DNA from: Acidobacteriota bacterium
GTDB taxonomy: Bacteria; Acidobacteriota; Terriglobia; UBA7540
DNA length: 64,000 bases
Direction: 5' to 3'
Assembly (NCBI GenBank): GCA_021787735.1
Contig: JAJYLL010000009.1
Location: forward strand, 1-64,000
The notes beneath the pieces are model-generated. The model was not told where the DNA came from, did no database searches, and saw only the letters and a program-made list of their open reading frames with translations. Shown piece after piece: positions 7,604 to 15,579 of this stretch (position 1 is its first letter; each line of letters starts with the position of its first letter). Position numbers and translations under genes: made by a program.

Positions 7604-8616
7604 ATGAACATCAAAAGGCGGGAATTTATCGGTGGCGCCCTGGCGGGGAGCGCGATGGGGTTGCCGTTCGCGAGCGGAGCGGAGAAAAGCTCGATAGAGG
7701 ACGGAAAAAAAGAGCAGCTCTTCCGAGCGGAAGAAGCGGTTGTTATTGAAAGGGTGGCATCTGGGCAGCCCCATGCCGGAAAGGTTCTGGCAGCCATCCA
7801 GCCACACGTTGATGACATCGCGATTTTTGCTGGAGGCACGGTGGCAAAACTGATCAAGGAAGGCTATACGGGCTACCTGATCCACACGACCAATGATGAA
7901 ATGGCCGGTGCCGGGACTACCGGAGAGACCGTGCTGCACAACGAGATTGACAATGAGGCGGTGGCCAAGGCGCTGGGCCTCAAGAAGACTTTCAACCTTG
8001 AATATCGGAACCACAGCATGAACAGCGAGCCCTGCAGGATTTCCGTGGTCGCCTCATATTTCTGTTTCGCATGCTGAAAGTGGATACGGTGATCTCTTAC
8101 GACCCATGGGCTATCTATGAAGAGAATCCCGATCATTACGTCACCGCCAAGATGGTGGAAGCGGCTTGCTGGATGGCAGGAATGAGCAAGGACTATCCCG
8201 AACAATTGGAAGCGGGTCTGGAGCCGCACGGGGTGCAAGAGAAGTATTATTTTGCGCGCGGCCCGCAACTGGTGAACCGCATTGTGGACATTAGTCCGTA
8301 CATCGACCAGAAAGTTGCCGCCAACGTGGCGATCGTGACCCAATGGCCGGGAGGGAATAACGGGGCCCGGTTGAGGCAGCAGCTTGCAGCGAAGGGCAAG
8401 CGGTTGCCCATACTTGGGGACGATGACGACACTGCAAATCGCCAGTACTTTAAGCACATCGTCCTGGACTTCGACTCGAAGGCGCTCAGAGGAGTTCCGT
8501 CAGACCAAGAACTCGGCCAGAAGTATGGACTGGAGTGGGCGGAGGCCTTCCATTACATTGGGCCTCCGGCGTCGAAACTGGATCAGTACATCGCGGAACA
8601 CCAGGAACCATTATAG
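7604..8616 (+). pseudogene. PIG-L (LmbE-like) deacetylase interrupted by a single frameshift
   Basis: Two adjacent frames together make one PIG-L protein of about 337 residues. The first (7604-8077) has a Tat-like leader (MNIKRREFIGGALAG) and the intact metal motif IQPHVDDIAIFAGG, and runs to NHSMNSE. The second resumes as ALQDFRGRLIFLFRMLKVDT and YDPWAIYEENPDHY. Reading GCC-CTG-CAG-GAT-TTC from 8029 restores the frame, so one base appears to be missing at about 8027-8029. The motif order and the family-typical junction point to one broken gene, not two. It is either a recent pseudogene or an assembly error. RBS AGGAG precedes the start. Confidence 0.85.
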
Positions 8617-8694
8617 ATAGAAGGGCCAGGAGCGTGTCCGAGAATTGCGAATTCCTCTTGAATTCACAGGTCAGGATGTGGAACAAGAGCGGAC

Positions 8695-8983
8695 ATGTCG
8701 AAGACGTACTAGCCGTACCAAGCGGAGCAATATCTGTTGTTGCCGCCCAGCCTGAAGGATTGGCTGCCCGAAAAGCACCCGGCGTATCTTGTCAGCCAGG
8801 TGGTGGAGCAGTTGCGACTGTTGGGGAGCTACGCCGTGTATGAGGGGAATGAGCGAGGCCATCTGCCGTACGATCTGCGGATGAAGACGAAGCTGCTGGT
8901 CTATGAGTACTGCGTGGGAGTGTACAGTGCGCGGAAGATCGCGCAGCGACTGGTGGAGGACGTGGCGTTCCGGGTGTTGGCGG
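8695..8983 (+). pseudogene. IS1182-type transposase, N-terminal relic
   Basis: From ATG 8695 the frame reads MSKTY-stop-PYQAEQYLLLPPSLKDWL and continues through EKHPAYLVSQVVEQL and GVYSARKIAQRLVEDVAFRVLA, the conserved N-terminus of IS1182-family DDE transposases. A UAG sits at codon 6, and homology ends after about 96 codons, where the family continues for a further 350 or so. No right inverted repeat is visible. A left end may lie near 8632 (GTGTCCGAGAATTGCG). This is a dead fragment next to the broken PIG-L gene. Confidence 0.8.
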
Positions 8984-9159
8984 ATAGACATGGCTCCCCA
9001 GCCGATCGGTGGAAAGGTTTCAGTGCGTGGTCTCGAATCCGTCCTTCTTGTATGTGTAAGCACGGCCGGTCCCCGGGACGACAGTGGGCATGAATCGCGA
9101 CGGCCCGAACCCCTGCCAGACGGGGATGTGGGAGTGATCTTGTTTGTCAGGCCAACGTA

Positions 9160-10098
9160 CTACTTTGCTGGCGTTGCCGTCGCCGGTGCGGGGAGGAAGT
9201 ACGCAAGCGTGGCTTGAGCCATCTGTCCCAGCACCAGCAAGGCGGCATTGTCGGCGGTCCACTGCTGATCGGGAGAATCGTAGGCGAAGCCCGCCATTAC
9301 GATGGGGCCGGCAGGCGTTTCGGCGATGCCCACGTCATTGCGCAGATCGTCGAGCGCTCCGGTTTTGTGCTCCCAGGTGACGCCGGGGATGTTGCTGGTG
9401 TAACGCGGAAAGGCGTCAATGTCGCGCTGTTTGCTCAAAATCTTCAGCATCTGGTCGCAGGCTTCGGGCGTGAGGATCTTATGCTCCTTGATCAGGGTGA
9501 GCAGCTTAACCATCTCATCGGCGGTGGTTTCGCCCAGGCCGAACTGTTTTGCTTCGGCGGTCTTGACTTCCTTTTCGTGGAAAACGTAGCCGAACAGTTT
9601 GGTGTGCTTCAATCCCAGCTTCTCCATGCGCGCGTTCGCGGCGTCAATGCCCACGGTGCGGAAGACGATGTTGGCGGCGGTGTTGTCGCTGAGGTCGATC
9701 ATCAGAGTAATGGCGTCACCGAGCGTCAGGCAGATATCGGGATTCAGGTCCTGGAGAATTCCGGAACCCTGGACGCGGTCAAAAGCCGTCTCCTTTACCG
9801 GTTGCGACCATTTCAGCGTGCCCTCCTGCATTTGGTAGAACGCTTCCACCATCACAGGTAGTTTGATCACCGACGCCGTTGGGACAGGGCGGCTGGCATC
9901 GAGGCCAACGCGCTGGCCGGTCTTCAGGTCAACAGCGGCAAAGGTGACCTTGCCGCCAAAGCGCGAAGCAATGGCGGCGAGCCGCTGTTCGAGTTTGGCG
10001 TTCTGATTTTGCGGCGTACCCAGTGCAACTGCGGCAGAGAATAGAACTGACGTGCTCAGGATTGCGAGAAACGGACGACGGAAGGAATTGCCACGCAT
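9160..10098 (-). CDS. Class A beta-lactamase-like serine hydrolase
   Basis: This is a 312-residue secreted protein with a signal peptide at about 1-26 and the class A skeleton: S-V-I-K at 76-79, SDN at 137-139 and KTG at 245-247. The omega-loop region reads YVFHEKEVKTAEAK, where canonical enzymes have ExxLN, so the deacylating Glu is not clearly placed. It could be a true but divergent beta-lactamase or a related peptidase/esterase. I took the ATG at 10098 because GGAGTG precedes it and it starts directly with the signal peptide; the ORF-track start is 122 codons too long. It lies beside an IS relic, but no resistance-cassette structure is visible. Confidence 0.8.
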   Translation of the reverse strand: MRGNSFRRPFLAILSTSVLFSAAVALGTPQNQNAKLEQRLAAIASRFGGKVTFAAVDLKTGQRVGLDASRPVPTASVIKLPVMVEAFYQMQEGTLKWSQPVKETAFDRVQGSGILQDLNPDICLTLGDAITLMIDLSDNTAANIVFRTVGIDAANARMEKLGLKHTKLFGYVFHEKEVKTAEAKQFGLGETTADEMVKLLTLIKEHKILTPEACDQMLKILSKQRDIDAFPRYTSNIPGVTWEHKTGALDDLRNDVGIAETPAGPIVMAGFAYDSPDQQWTADNAALLVLGQMAQATLAYFLPAPATATPAK

Positions 10099-10432
10099 AG
10101 AAAACACTCCCATAGAACCAGAGTGAGCGGCTGTTTTGCGGGAGCCTACGTTGTTCCTAATAGCCGGGCTTTGCCCACAGGTGCAAGTGAATTCCGCTCT
10201 GGCCGCTTTGCGCAAGATTAATCGTTTCTGGGAATATGCGCAACACAAAGCCTCCGAACCCCTTTGAAATAGCGGATTTAGGATTCCAGATGAATGGGGC
10301 AGGACTTGACCGATGATGCCCCGTTCCATTAAGAAGTTTGGTAAGGCTACCTGCAATGCTGGCAGCAGACAACAGAGCCGCTGCCGGGAAGGCACGGCTT
10401 GCTGCGATCTAATTTTGGAGGGGGGACGAGCG
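10099..10432. other. Divergent intergenic region
   Basis: About 330 bases lie between the beta-lactamase-like gene and a small plus-strand gene. I see no coding frame, RNA or clear repeat here, only the likely promoter space for both directions. Confidence 0.4.
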
Positions 10433-10759
10433 GTGAGCGGAAACTCTATTAGTTCTGAAGGCATGACTCAGGTAGGCGGGCCCGGTCCCGGCAACCGGAA
10501 GCAGGACGCCATTTATCAAAAGGGAGAACTTGTAGCCAGAGTTGTTCAGCCGGAGGTGGACCTTGACGCCAAAGAAATCCGCTTTGACGAACTCCTGGAG
10601 AGCGACCATCTTGTGCTGGCCGACGAATGTGAATATCAGAAATACAGGATCATCATCCAGAAGGTCGCTTTTGCCACACGAGAGGATCGGCGACAAGGTC
10701 AAAAAGGAAGATCGCTGGCAGGATGCACGGCTGAGATTCTTGGTTACATTGAACAGTAG
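10433..10759 (+). CDS. Small conserved protein of unknown function
   Basis: I place the start at GTG 10433 because the strong GGAGGGGGG run lies about eight bases before it. The 108-residue product has a coherent acidic core (ELVARVVQPEVDLDAKEI, then FDELLESDHLVLADECEYQ) and a C-terminus GCTAEILGYIEQ. The alternation of hydrophobic and charged residues suggests a small soluble alpha/beta protein. I have an impression of similar proteins in other Acidobacteriota but cannot name a family. There are no membrane segments, no signal peptide and no partner gene close enough to suggest a role. Confidence 0.65.
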   Translation: MSGNSISSEGMTQVGGPGPGNRKQDAIYQKGELVARVVQPEVDLDAKEIRFDELLESDHLVLADECEYQKYRIIIQKVAFATREDRRQGQKGRSLAGCTAEILGYIEQ

Positions 10760-10883
10760 CCGCCTGGCGCAGGGAACCGGGCGCCTGAAAGAGAGGGTTA
10801 AGGACTAAGTGCAGATTGCTGACAGCTGATATCCCATGCTTTGTAAAGGAGCGCAACTTTCGGGCCACCGGCGCATTCCTGCT

Positions 10884-12014
10884 TTAATTCACCGTTATTT
10901 CTCTCACGAGCGCCCCATCGTCGACCGCATCGGAATGGTTGGGACGTGCTCGATATACGGCAACCTGACGTCGTATGGTTTCCCAGGTTTCCTCAGGAAG
11001 CGACAGGAAAACGCGAACGACATCGGGATCAAACTGGTTCCCGGACTCGCGAATAATCTCATCGCGCGCAGTTTCAAAAGGCAAGGCCCGGCGGTAGGGG
11101 CGGTCTGATGTCATTGCGTCCAGGGTGTCGGCGACCGCGAAAATTCTTGCTCCGAGAGGAATTTCCTCTCCCATCAGTCCCTGCGGGTACCCAGCCCCGT
11201 CGTAGCGTTCCTGGTGCGCAAGGACGATTTTCGAAGCGGAGGCAAGAAAAGGAATGCGGCTGAGCAGTTCGTAGCCGATCCGCACGTGAGTCTGCATAAT
11301 GGTCATTTCTTCCGGTGTCAGCTTGCCTTTTTTCAGCAGGACCGAATCCGGTATGCCGATCTTGCCGATGTCGTGCAGGTAGGAGCCGCGGGCGATGGTC
11401 TTGAGTTGCTCATTGGTGCAACCGATGGCCCGGGCTATAGCCAGACAATAGAGACTTACGCGGCGCGAATGGCCGGCGGTTTCGGTGTCGCGAAGGTCAA
11501 GGGCGGCGCCCAGGGCTTCAAGGGTCTGGTCGTACGCGTGCTCAATGCGCTTCATTGCAACCTGAAGCTGATGTGTCCGTTGCTCGACCATCTCTTCCAG
11601 TTGGTGCCTGTATTTTTCCACTTCTGCTTCCAGAAACTTCTTATGCAACGCGCGGCGCAATGATTCCACCGCGGCTTCCAGGTGAAACGGCTTTACCAGG
11701 TAGTCGTCCGCACCATGCTTCATTGCCTCGACGGCAGTCCGGATGTCGTCTTCACCCGTGGCCATAACGAAGGCAAGATGAGGCTGCCGTTTTTGGATTT
11801 CCGTCAGGAGTTGCATGCCGGTCATGCCCGGCATTTTCAGGTCTGAAACCACCGCGTCGAATCGTTCCTTTTCCAGGCAGGCTAGCGCTGCTTCCCCGCT
11901 CGATCTTCCGAGCCAGTCAAAACCGCTTCGCTCAAGCTTTTCCCCCAGTATCTGCCAGACGGCACACTCATCGTCAACAAGCAGTATCCGGGGTTTGGAT
12001 TCTCGGTCAGCCAT
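10884..12014 (-). CDS. Response regulator with HD-GYP domain (RpfG-like c-di-GMP phosphodiesterase)
   Basis: This 376-residue protein has a CheY-like receiver at 1-125 (phosphoacceptor Asp near 58 in VVSDLKMPG), a short coiled-coil linker at about 130-160, and an HD-GYP domain. The catalytic signatures HSRRV, YLHDIGKIG, HQERYDGAGYPQG and ADTLDAMTSDRPYR are all present, so phosphodiesterase activity on cyclic di-GMP is expected. No sensor kinase gene is adjacent, so its input is unknown. Cyclic di-GMP commonly controls exopolysaccharide synthases, and such a locus lies about 11 kb away, but nothing here links them directly. Confidence 0.92.
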   Translation of the reverse strand: MADRESKPRILLVDDECAVWQILGEKLERSGFDWLGRSSGEAALACLEKERFDAVVSDLKMPGMTGMQLLTEIQKRQPHLAFVMATGEDDIRTAVEAMKHGADDYLVKPFHLEAAVESLRRALHKKFLEAEVEKYRHQLEEMVEQRTHQLQVAMKRIEHAYDQTLEALGAALDLRDTETAGHSRRVSLYCLAIARAIGCTNEQLKTIARGSYLHDIGKIGIPDSVLLKKGKLTPEEMTIMQTHVRIGYELLSRIPFLASASKIVLAHQERYDGAGYPQGLMGEEIPLGARIFAVADTLDAMTSDRPYRRALPFETARDEIIRESGNQFDPDVVRVFLSLPEETWETIRRQVAVYRARPNHSDAVDDGALVREITVN

Positions 12015-12396
12015 TTGAATGCTCCCGTCGCACTGGATTTAACAGCCCTGCGTGCCAAATGCCAGCCGTGCGACATGCCTTCCGAAACTGGCTGAACCCC
12101 GGCTGCCCTGTTCGCGCCTATGAAGGAACAATCAACGACAGGCATGCCGGAATCTCTTGCCAGTTCGTATTCACCGTGTAAGATTGGCAGGCTTCCACGG
12201 GGAGAAAACCAGGGGACCGGACCCTGCAGATATTTTGCCCTGCTGGGTTCTCACTATTTTCTATCGGAGACTAGCCTTCGGAGCGTTAGAGTGTAATCCG
12301 TCATTACTTGCTCAAGCGCAAAGCATCGGCGAAAAACAATTCGAACCCCGGACACATTGGAATTTGGGGCCGAACACCAGCTTGTGTGCAGTCATG
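12015..12396. other. Intergenic region upstream of the pyrB promoter
   Basis: No open frame with coding character is present between the divergent HD-GYP and pyrB genes. A short T-loop-like string (TTCGAACCCC near 12335) has no tRNA structure around it. I see no leader-peptide attenuator. Confidence 0.35.
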
Positions 12397-12426
12397 TTGA
12401 CGCCGGGCATCTCTTGGGGATATGTT
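12397..12426 (+). promoter_or_regulatory. Candidate sigma70 promoter of pyrB
   Basis: TTGACG, 18 bases, TATGTT lies about 70 bases before the pyrB start. The -35 box matches 5/6 and the -10 box 4/6. The leader between them shows no PyrR-type stem or UTP attenuator that I can recognise. Confidence 0.45.
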
Positions 12427-12495
12427 CTGGAGTTAACCTGTTTTCTTAGTACAAATTGAGCCCCTGATGCAGCCCGCACCCGGAGGATGTGAACA

Positions 12496-13419
12496 ATGGA
12501 ACTACACCATGTGATCGAAGCGCAGCAATTTGACCTGCCCATGATCCACCACCTGTTTGAGGTCGCCGCTGAAATGGAAAAGCTTGTTGCCCGCGGCGGA
12601 ACTGACGAATATCGTCATCGGCTGATGGCCACACTCTTTTATGAGCCCTCCACACGAACCCGGTTTTCATTTGAAGCTGCCATGCACCGGCTGGGTGGGC
12701 GAGTGATTTCAACGGAAAACGCGGCAGAATTCTCCTCTGTGGCCAAAGGTGAAACACTGGAGGACACAATTCGCATCATGAACGGCTACGTGGACGTGAT
12801 TGTGCTGCGGCACAGTGAAGTCGGGACGGCCAAACGGGCCGCCGCCGTCTCACGTGTTCCTATCATCAATGCCGGCGATGGCGTGGGGCAGCACCCCAGT
12901 CAGGCGCTGCTGGACCTCTACACTATTCACAAGGAAATAGGCTCCATTGATGGCCTGAAGATCGCCATGGTGGGCGACTTGGCACAGGGGCGAACCGTCC
13001 GCTCGCTTGCCTATCTGCTGAGCAAGTTCAAGGACACGAGGATGTACTTTGTGGCGCCCCCACTTCTAAAAATGAAGGAAGACATCCTCGAGCACCTGCG
13101 TGAACGCGGGTCGTGGTTTACCGAAGAGACCACGCTGGACCGCGTGCTGCCGGAAGTCGATGTGGTTTACCAGACCCGCGTGCAGAAGGAGCGGTTCGGT
13201 GACCGTATCGGCGATTATGAAAGCTGTCGCGGGATCTATATCATCAACCAGGATTCACTCCGGCTGATGAAGTCAAATGCCATCATCATGCACCCCCTTC
13301 CCCGTCTTGAAGAAATCGCCATGGAAGTGGATCAGGACCGTCGCGCCGCCTATTTTCGGCAGGCGCAGAACGGTCTGTTTGTGCGCATGGCCTTGCTGAC
13401 GGTGCTATTGTCCCACTAA
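12496..13419 (+). CDS. pyrB: Aspartate carbamoyltransferase catalytic subunit
   Basis: This protein joins carbamoyl phosphate and L-aspartate to N-carbamoyl-aspartate, the first committed step of pyrimidine synthesis. The 307-residue length is normal. The carbamoyl-phosphate loop YEPSTRTRFSFE lies at about 50-61, HPSQALLDLYT at about 134-144, and the aspartate-binding end MHPLPRLEEI near 265. GGAGG nine bases upstream supports the ATG. No pyrI follows, and the other pyrimidine genes here (pyrC, pyrE, pyrF) are more than 40 kb away, so the pathway is not one operon. Confidence 0.96.
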   Translation: MELHHVIEAQQFDLPMIHHLFEVAAEMEKLVARGGTDEYRHRLMATLFYEPSTRTRFSFEAAMHRLGGRVISTENAAEFSSVAKGETLEDTIRIMNGYVDVIVLRHSEVGTAKRAAAVSRVPIINAGDGVGQHPSQALLDLYTIHKEIGSIDGLKIAMVGDLAQGRTVRSLAYLLSKFKDTRMYFVAPPLLKMKEDILEHLRERGSWFTEETTLDRVLPEVDVVYQTRVQKERFGDRIGDYESCRGIYIINQDSLRLMKSNAIIMHPLPRLEEIAMEVDQDRRAAYFRQAQNGLFVRMALLTVLLSH

Positions 13420-13633
13420 GTCGTTGAACAATAAAAAGTAGACAGCTATTCGAGCTGATTGTAAGTGGCTCGAAATCTCTTCGGATTGCTTTCTCTGTCC
13501 GGGCCGTCGAGCAAATCTTTTTTCGAATGAAGAAAAGCGATTTCAGCCCCGTCCTGCTTGGCATCCACTCCGTCTACTGAAATTGGCTTAGTCTTTTTAT
13601 TCCTATCGCTTAGCTGCAGCCGATGCTTCCGCG
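13420..13633. other. Intergenic region between pyrB and the XRE gene
   Basis: No gene, RNA or clear terminator is seen between pyrB and the promoter of the XRE regulator. Confidence 0.35.
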
Positions 13634-13671
13634 TTGCAAGCTTAGAACTCAGGTGCTAGTACTCCCGTACT
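13634..13671 (+). promoter_or_regulatory. Promoter with overlapping palindrome upstream of the XRE regulator
   Basis: TTGCAA, 17 bases, TAGTAC forms a plausible promoter. The -10 box overlaps a perfect 5-4-5 inverted repeat AGTAC-TCCC-GTACT (13658-13671). A palindrome over the -10 box of a helix-turn-helix gene suggests autoregulation, though binding is not shown. Confidence 0.5.
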
Positions 13672-13754
13672 CTTGTCCGAAATAGTTAACATCCAGTAGG
13701 CTTGTGCCTGTGAGGTTGTGGGGGCCTGACAGCAGATAAAGGGAGGCTGTTACG

Positions 13755-14153
13755 ATGGGGATTGGCGAACGGATTAAAGAACTGAGAGAGCAGAAACACT
13801 TGTCGCAGGGGGACATTGAGGAGAGGACCGGGCTGCTGCGATGCTATATCTCGCGAGTAGAAAACGGCCACACGGTCCCGTCTCTGGAGACGCTGGAAAG
13901 ATTTGCCGGCGCCCTGGACGTACCTCTCTACAAGCTCTTCTACCACGACGAAGGGACGCCCAGCAGGTGCGATTTTGAGGCGTCTGACATGACACTTGAA
14001 CGTCTTGCCCAGGAGGGGGGCGCTGCGGGTGCAGAGGCGCGGTTCCTGCTGAAACTCAGGAGCCTGCAGCCGCGGCTTTCACCGACCGACCGGGACGTGT
14101 TGCTGACACTTGCCAAGAAGCTGGCCGAGCGGCCACTGCCGGCAGTCCGGTAA
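13755..14153 (+). CDS. XRE-family helix-turn-helix regulator
   Basis: This 132-residue protein has a Cro/C1-type HTH at about residues 5-60 (IGERIKELREQKHLSQ, then LLRCYISRVENGHTVPS) and a short C-terminal tail without a recognisable sensor domain. Single-domain XRE proteins of this shape are usual in Acidobacteriota. AGGGAGG precedes the ATG, and a terminator follows 90 bases after the stop, so it is a one-gene unit. The palindrome over its own promoter suggests self-control. There is no toxin-like neighbour, so an antitoxin role is not supported. Confidence 0.9.
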   Translation: MGIGERIKELREQKHLSQGDIEERTGLLRCYISRVENGHTVPSLETLERFAGALDVPLYKLFYHDEGTPSRCDFEASDMTLERLAQEGGAAGAEARFLLKLRSLQPRLSPTDRDVLLTLAKKLAERPLPAVR

Positions 14154-14241
14154 ACGATGTCAGGTATCTGGCCCTGGGGCCTCGTCCCGCCACCCCGGCG
14201 GTGAGTGCCGTTGGGCCGTTACGGTCACTTAATTTTCTAAG

Positions 14242-14268
14242 ACTGGTCCTCTACGGGCCAGTTTTTTA
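14242..14268 (+). terminator. Rho-independent terminator after the XRE gene
   Basis: ACTGGTCC-TCTAC-GGGCCAGT forms an eight-pair stem (one G-U pair) followed at once by TTTTTTATTT. It is placed to end the XRE transcript and isolate it from the ABC genes downstream. Confidence 0.85.
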
Positions 14269-14472
14269 TTTGTAGCCGCAACCTCTGAATTTCCTTTCAA
14301 ACTGGTGCCCGGCCCGTAAGTAATGTTCTGGCGGCGGAAGTCAATTTATCCAGAGGATTGCTTCCTGTCCTGCTTTCCGTCACAACCCTGCCTCGTAAAA
14401 ACTCATCCAATTGCCGTAAGATAAGTATAAGCAGGCATTCGGGAAGTTAATCGGGGGGGTTGGGAAACGACC

Positions 14473-15579
14473 GTGCTCAAGCTGATGCTCCGACAACTGA
14501 TGCAACATCCGGTCAGGATGCTGCTGTCCATGATCATGATCAGCGTGGCGCTGCTGCTGGGGCTGGTGATCAAGGGTTTGTCGAACGGTGTGATGCAGGA
14601 GAAGATCCAGCGGACCGAAGGGATTGGAGCGGACCTGATGATTCAACCGCCCCACTCTTCTTACATTCTGGGTCTCGGCGAAAACGTGATGCCTGATGCG
14701 TTGGCGCAGAAGATCTCGGAGGTCCCCGGGGTCGAGGCTGCGACGCCGACAGCCACCAACGTCAGTTTTACCAACCGCCTGGAAGCGATTTTTGGCATCG
14801 ACCTGCCGAGTTTTAACCGCGTAACAGGAGGTTTTCAATACCTTCAGGGAGGCCCGTTTTCCGGCCCTTACGCGGCCCTGGTTGACGATGTTTACGCCAA
14901 GACCCACAAAGTCCACCTGGGCAGCACGCTGAATATCCTGGATCAGCACTTCACGGTTTGCGGAGTAGTAGAACATGGCAGGGGAGCCCGGGTCTTTGTG
15001 CCGCTCAAGACGCTTCAGGATCTGCTTGCGCCGGGAAAGTGCGCAGTGATCTTTGTGAAATGCGCGCCGGGAGTTTCGGACCTGGCAGTAGAAAACGGAC
15101 TGCGAGCATTTGCCGGCGGTGCGCTGAAAGATTACCAGATTACACGGATGAGCGACCTTGCCACGCTGATTACGCCCTCGTCATTCCTGGGCTTGCAGCA
15201 ATTCCTGCTGGTGATTGTGGTGTTTGCCGGAGTCATCAATTTTCTGGTGATCTTTCTTGCGCTTTACGTTCAGGTGCTGGGGCAGACGCGGGAGTTGGGG
15301 ATTCTGCGCGCGCTCGGAGCCAGCCGCCGCTATATGATTCGGTTGTTTTTGGGTGAAGCCTGCCTGCTGTGCCTGTTTGGCGGAGGTCTTTCCCTGGTCT
15401 TTTATCTCCTGACCAGAGAGATCGTTTTATGGATTTATCCGGCGCTTAATTTCCTGCTGCCGGTAGAAGCTGTCCTGCGGGTGGCTGCGATTGCGCTGGC
15501 CGGCGCGGTGCTGGGCGGGGCCTATCCCGCCTACCGCGCAAGCGCCAGCGAGCCGATTGCAGCGCTAGCTTATGAGTAA
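14473..15579 (+). CDS. FtsX/MacB-type ABC transporter permease
   Basis: This is a 368-residue permease with one N-terminal membrane helix (about 13-35), a large extracytoplasmic MacB-PCD-like region (about 40-225), and three C-terminal helices (about 230-260, 285-310 and 335-355) in the FtsX arrangement. The motif ETR-like GQTRELGILRALGASRRYM marks the coupling helix. The start is a GTG, and an in-frame ATG at 14485 is an alternative. The stop overlaps the start of the ATPase gene by eight bases. Members move lipoproteins, lipids or peptides by mechanotransmission; the substrate here is unknown. Confidence 0.88.
   Translation: MLKLMLRQLMQHPVRMLLSMIMISVALLLGLVIKGLSNGVMQEKIQRTEGIGADLMIQPPHSSYILGLGENVMPDALAQKISEVPGVEAATPTATNVSFTNRLEAIFGIDLPSFNRVTGGFQYLQGGPFSGPYAALVDDVYAKTHKVHLGSTLNILDQHFTVCGVVEHGRGARVFVPLKTLQDLLAPGKCAVIFVKCAPGVSDLAVENGLRAFAGGALKDYQITRMSDLATLITPSSFLGLQQFLLVIVVFAGVINFLVIFLALYVQVLGQTRELGILRALGASRRYMIRLFLGEACLLCLFGGGLSLVFYLLTREIVLWIYPALNFLLPVEAVLRVAAIALAGAVLGGAYPAYRASASEPIAALAYE

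Noticed and set aside
10620-10808. Possible frameshift in the small gene at 10433, because another frame stays open to 10808
   Set aside because: The first frame keeps coherent protein character to its stop (GCTAEILGYIEQ), so no shift is needed.
12325-12370. tRNA-like T-loop word TTCGAACCCC
   Set aside because: No matching T-stem, anticodon arm or acceptor stem can be formed around it. A similar word near 9034 also fails.
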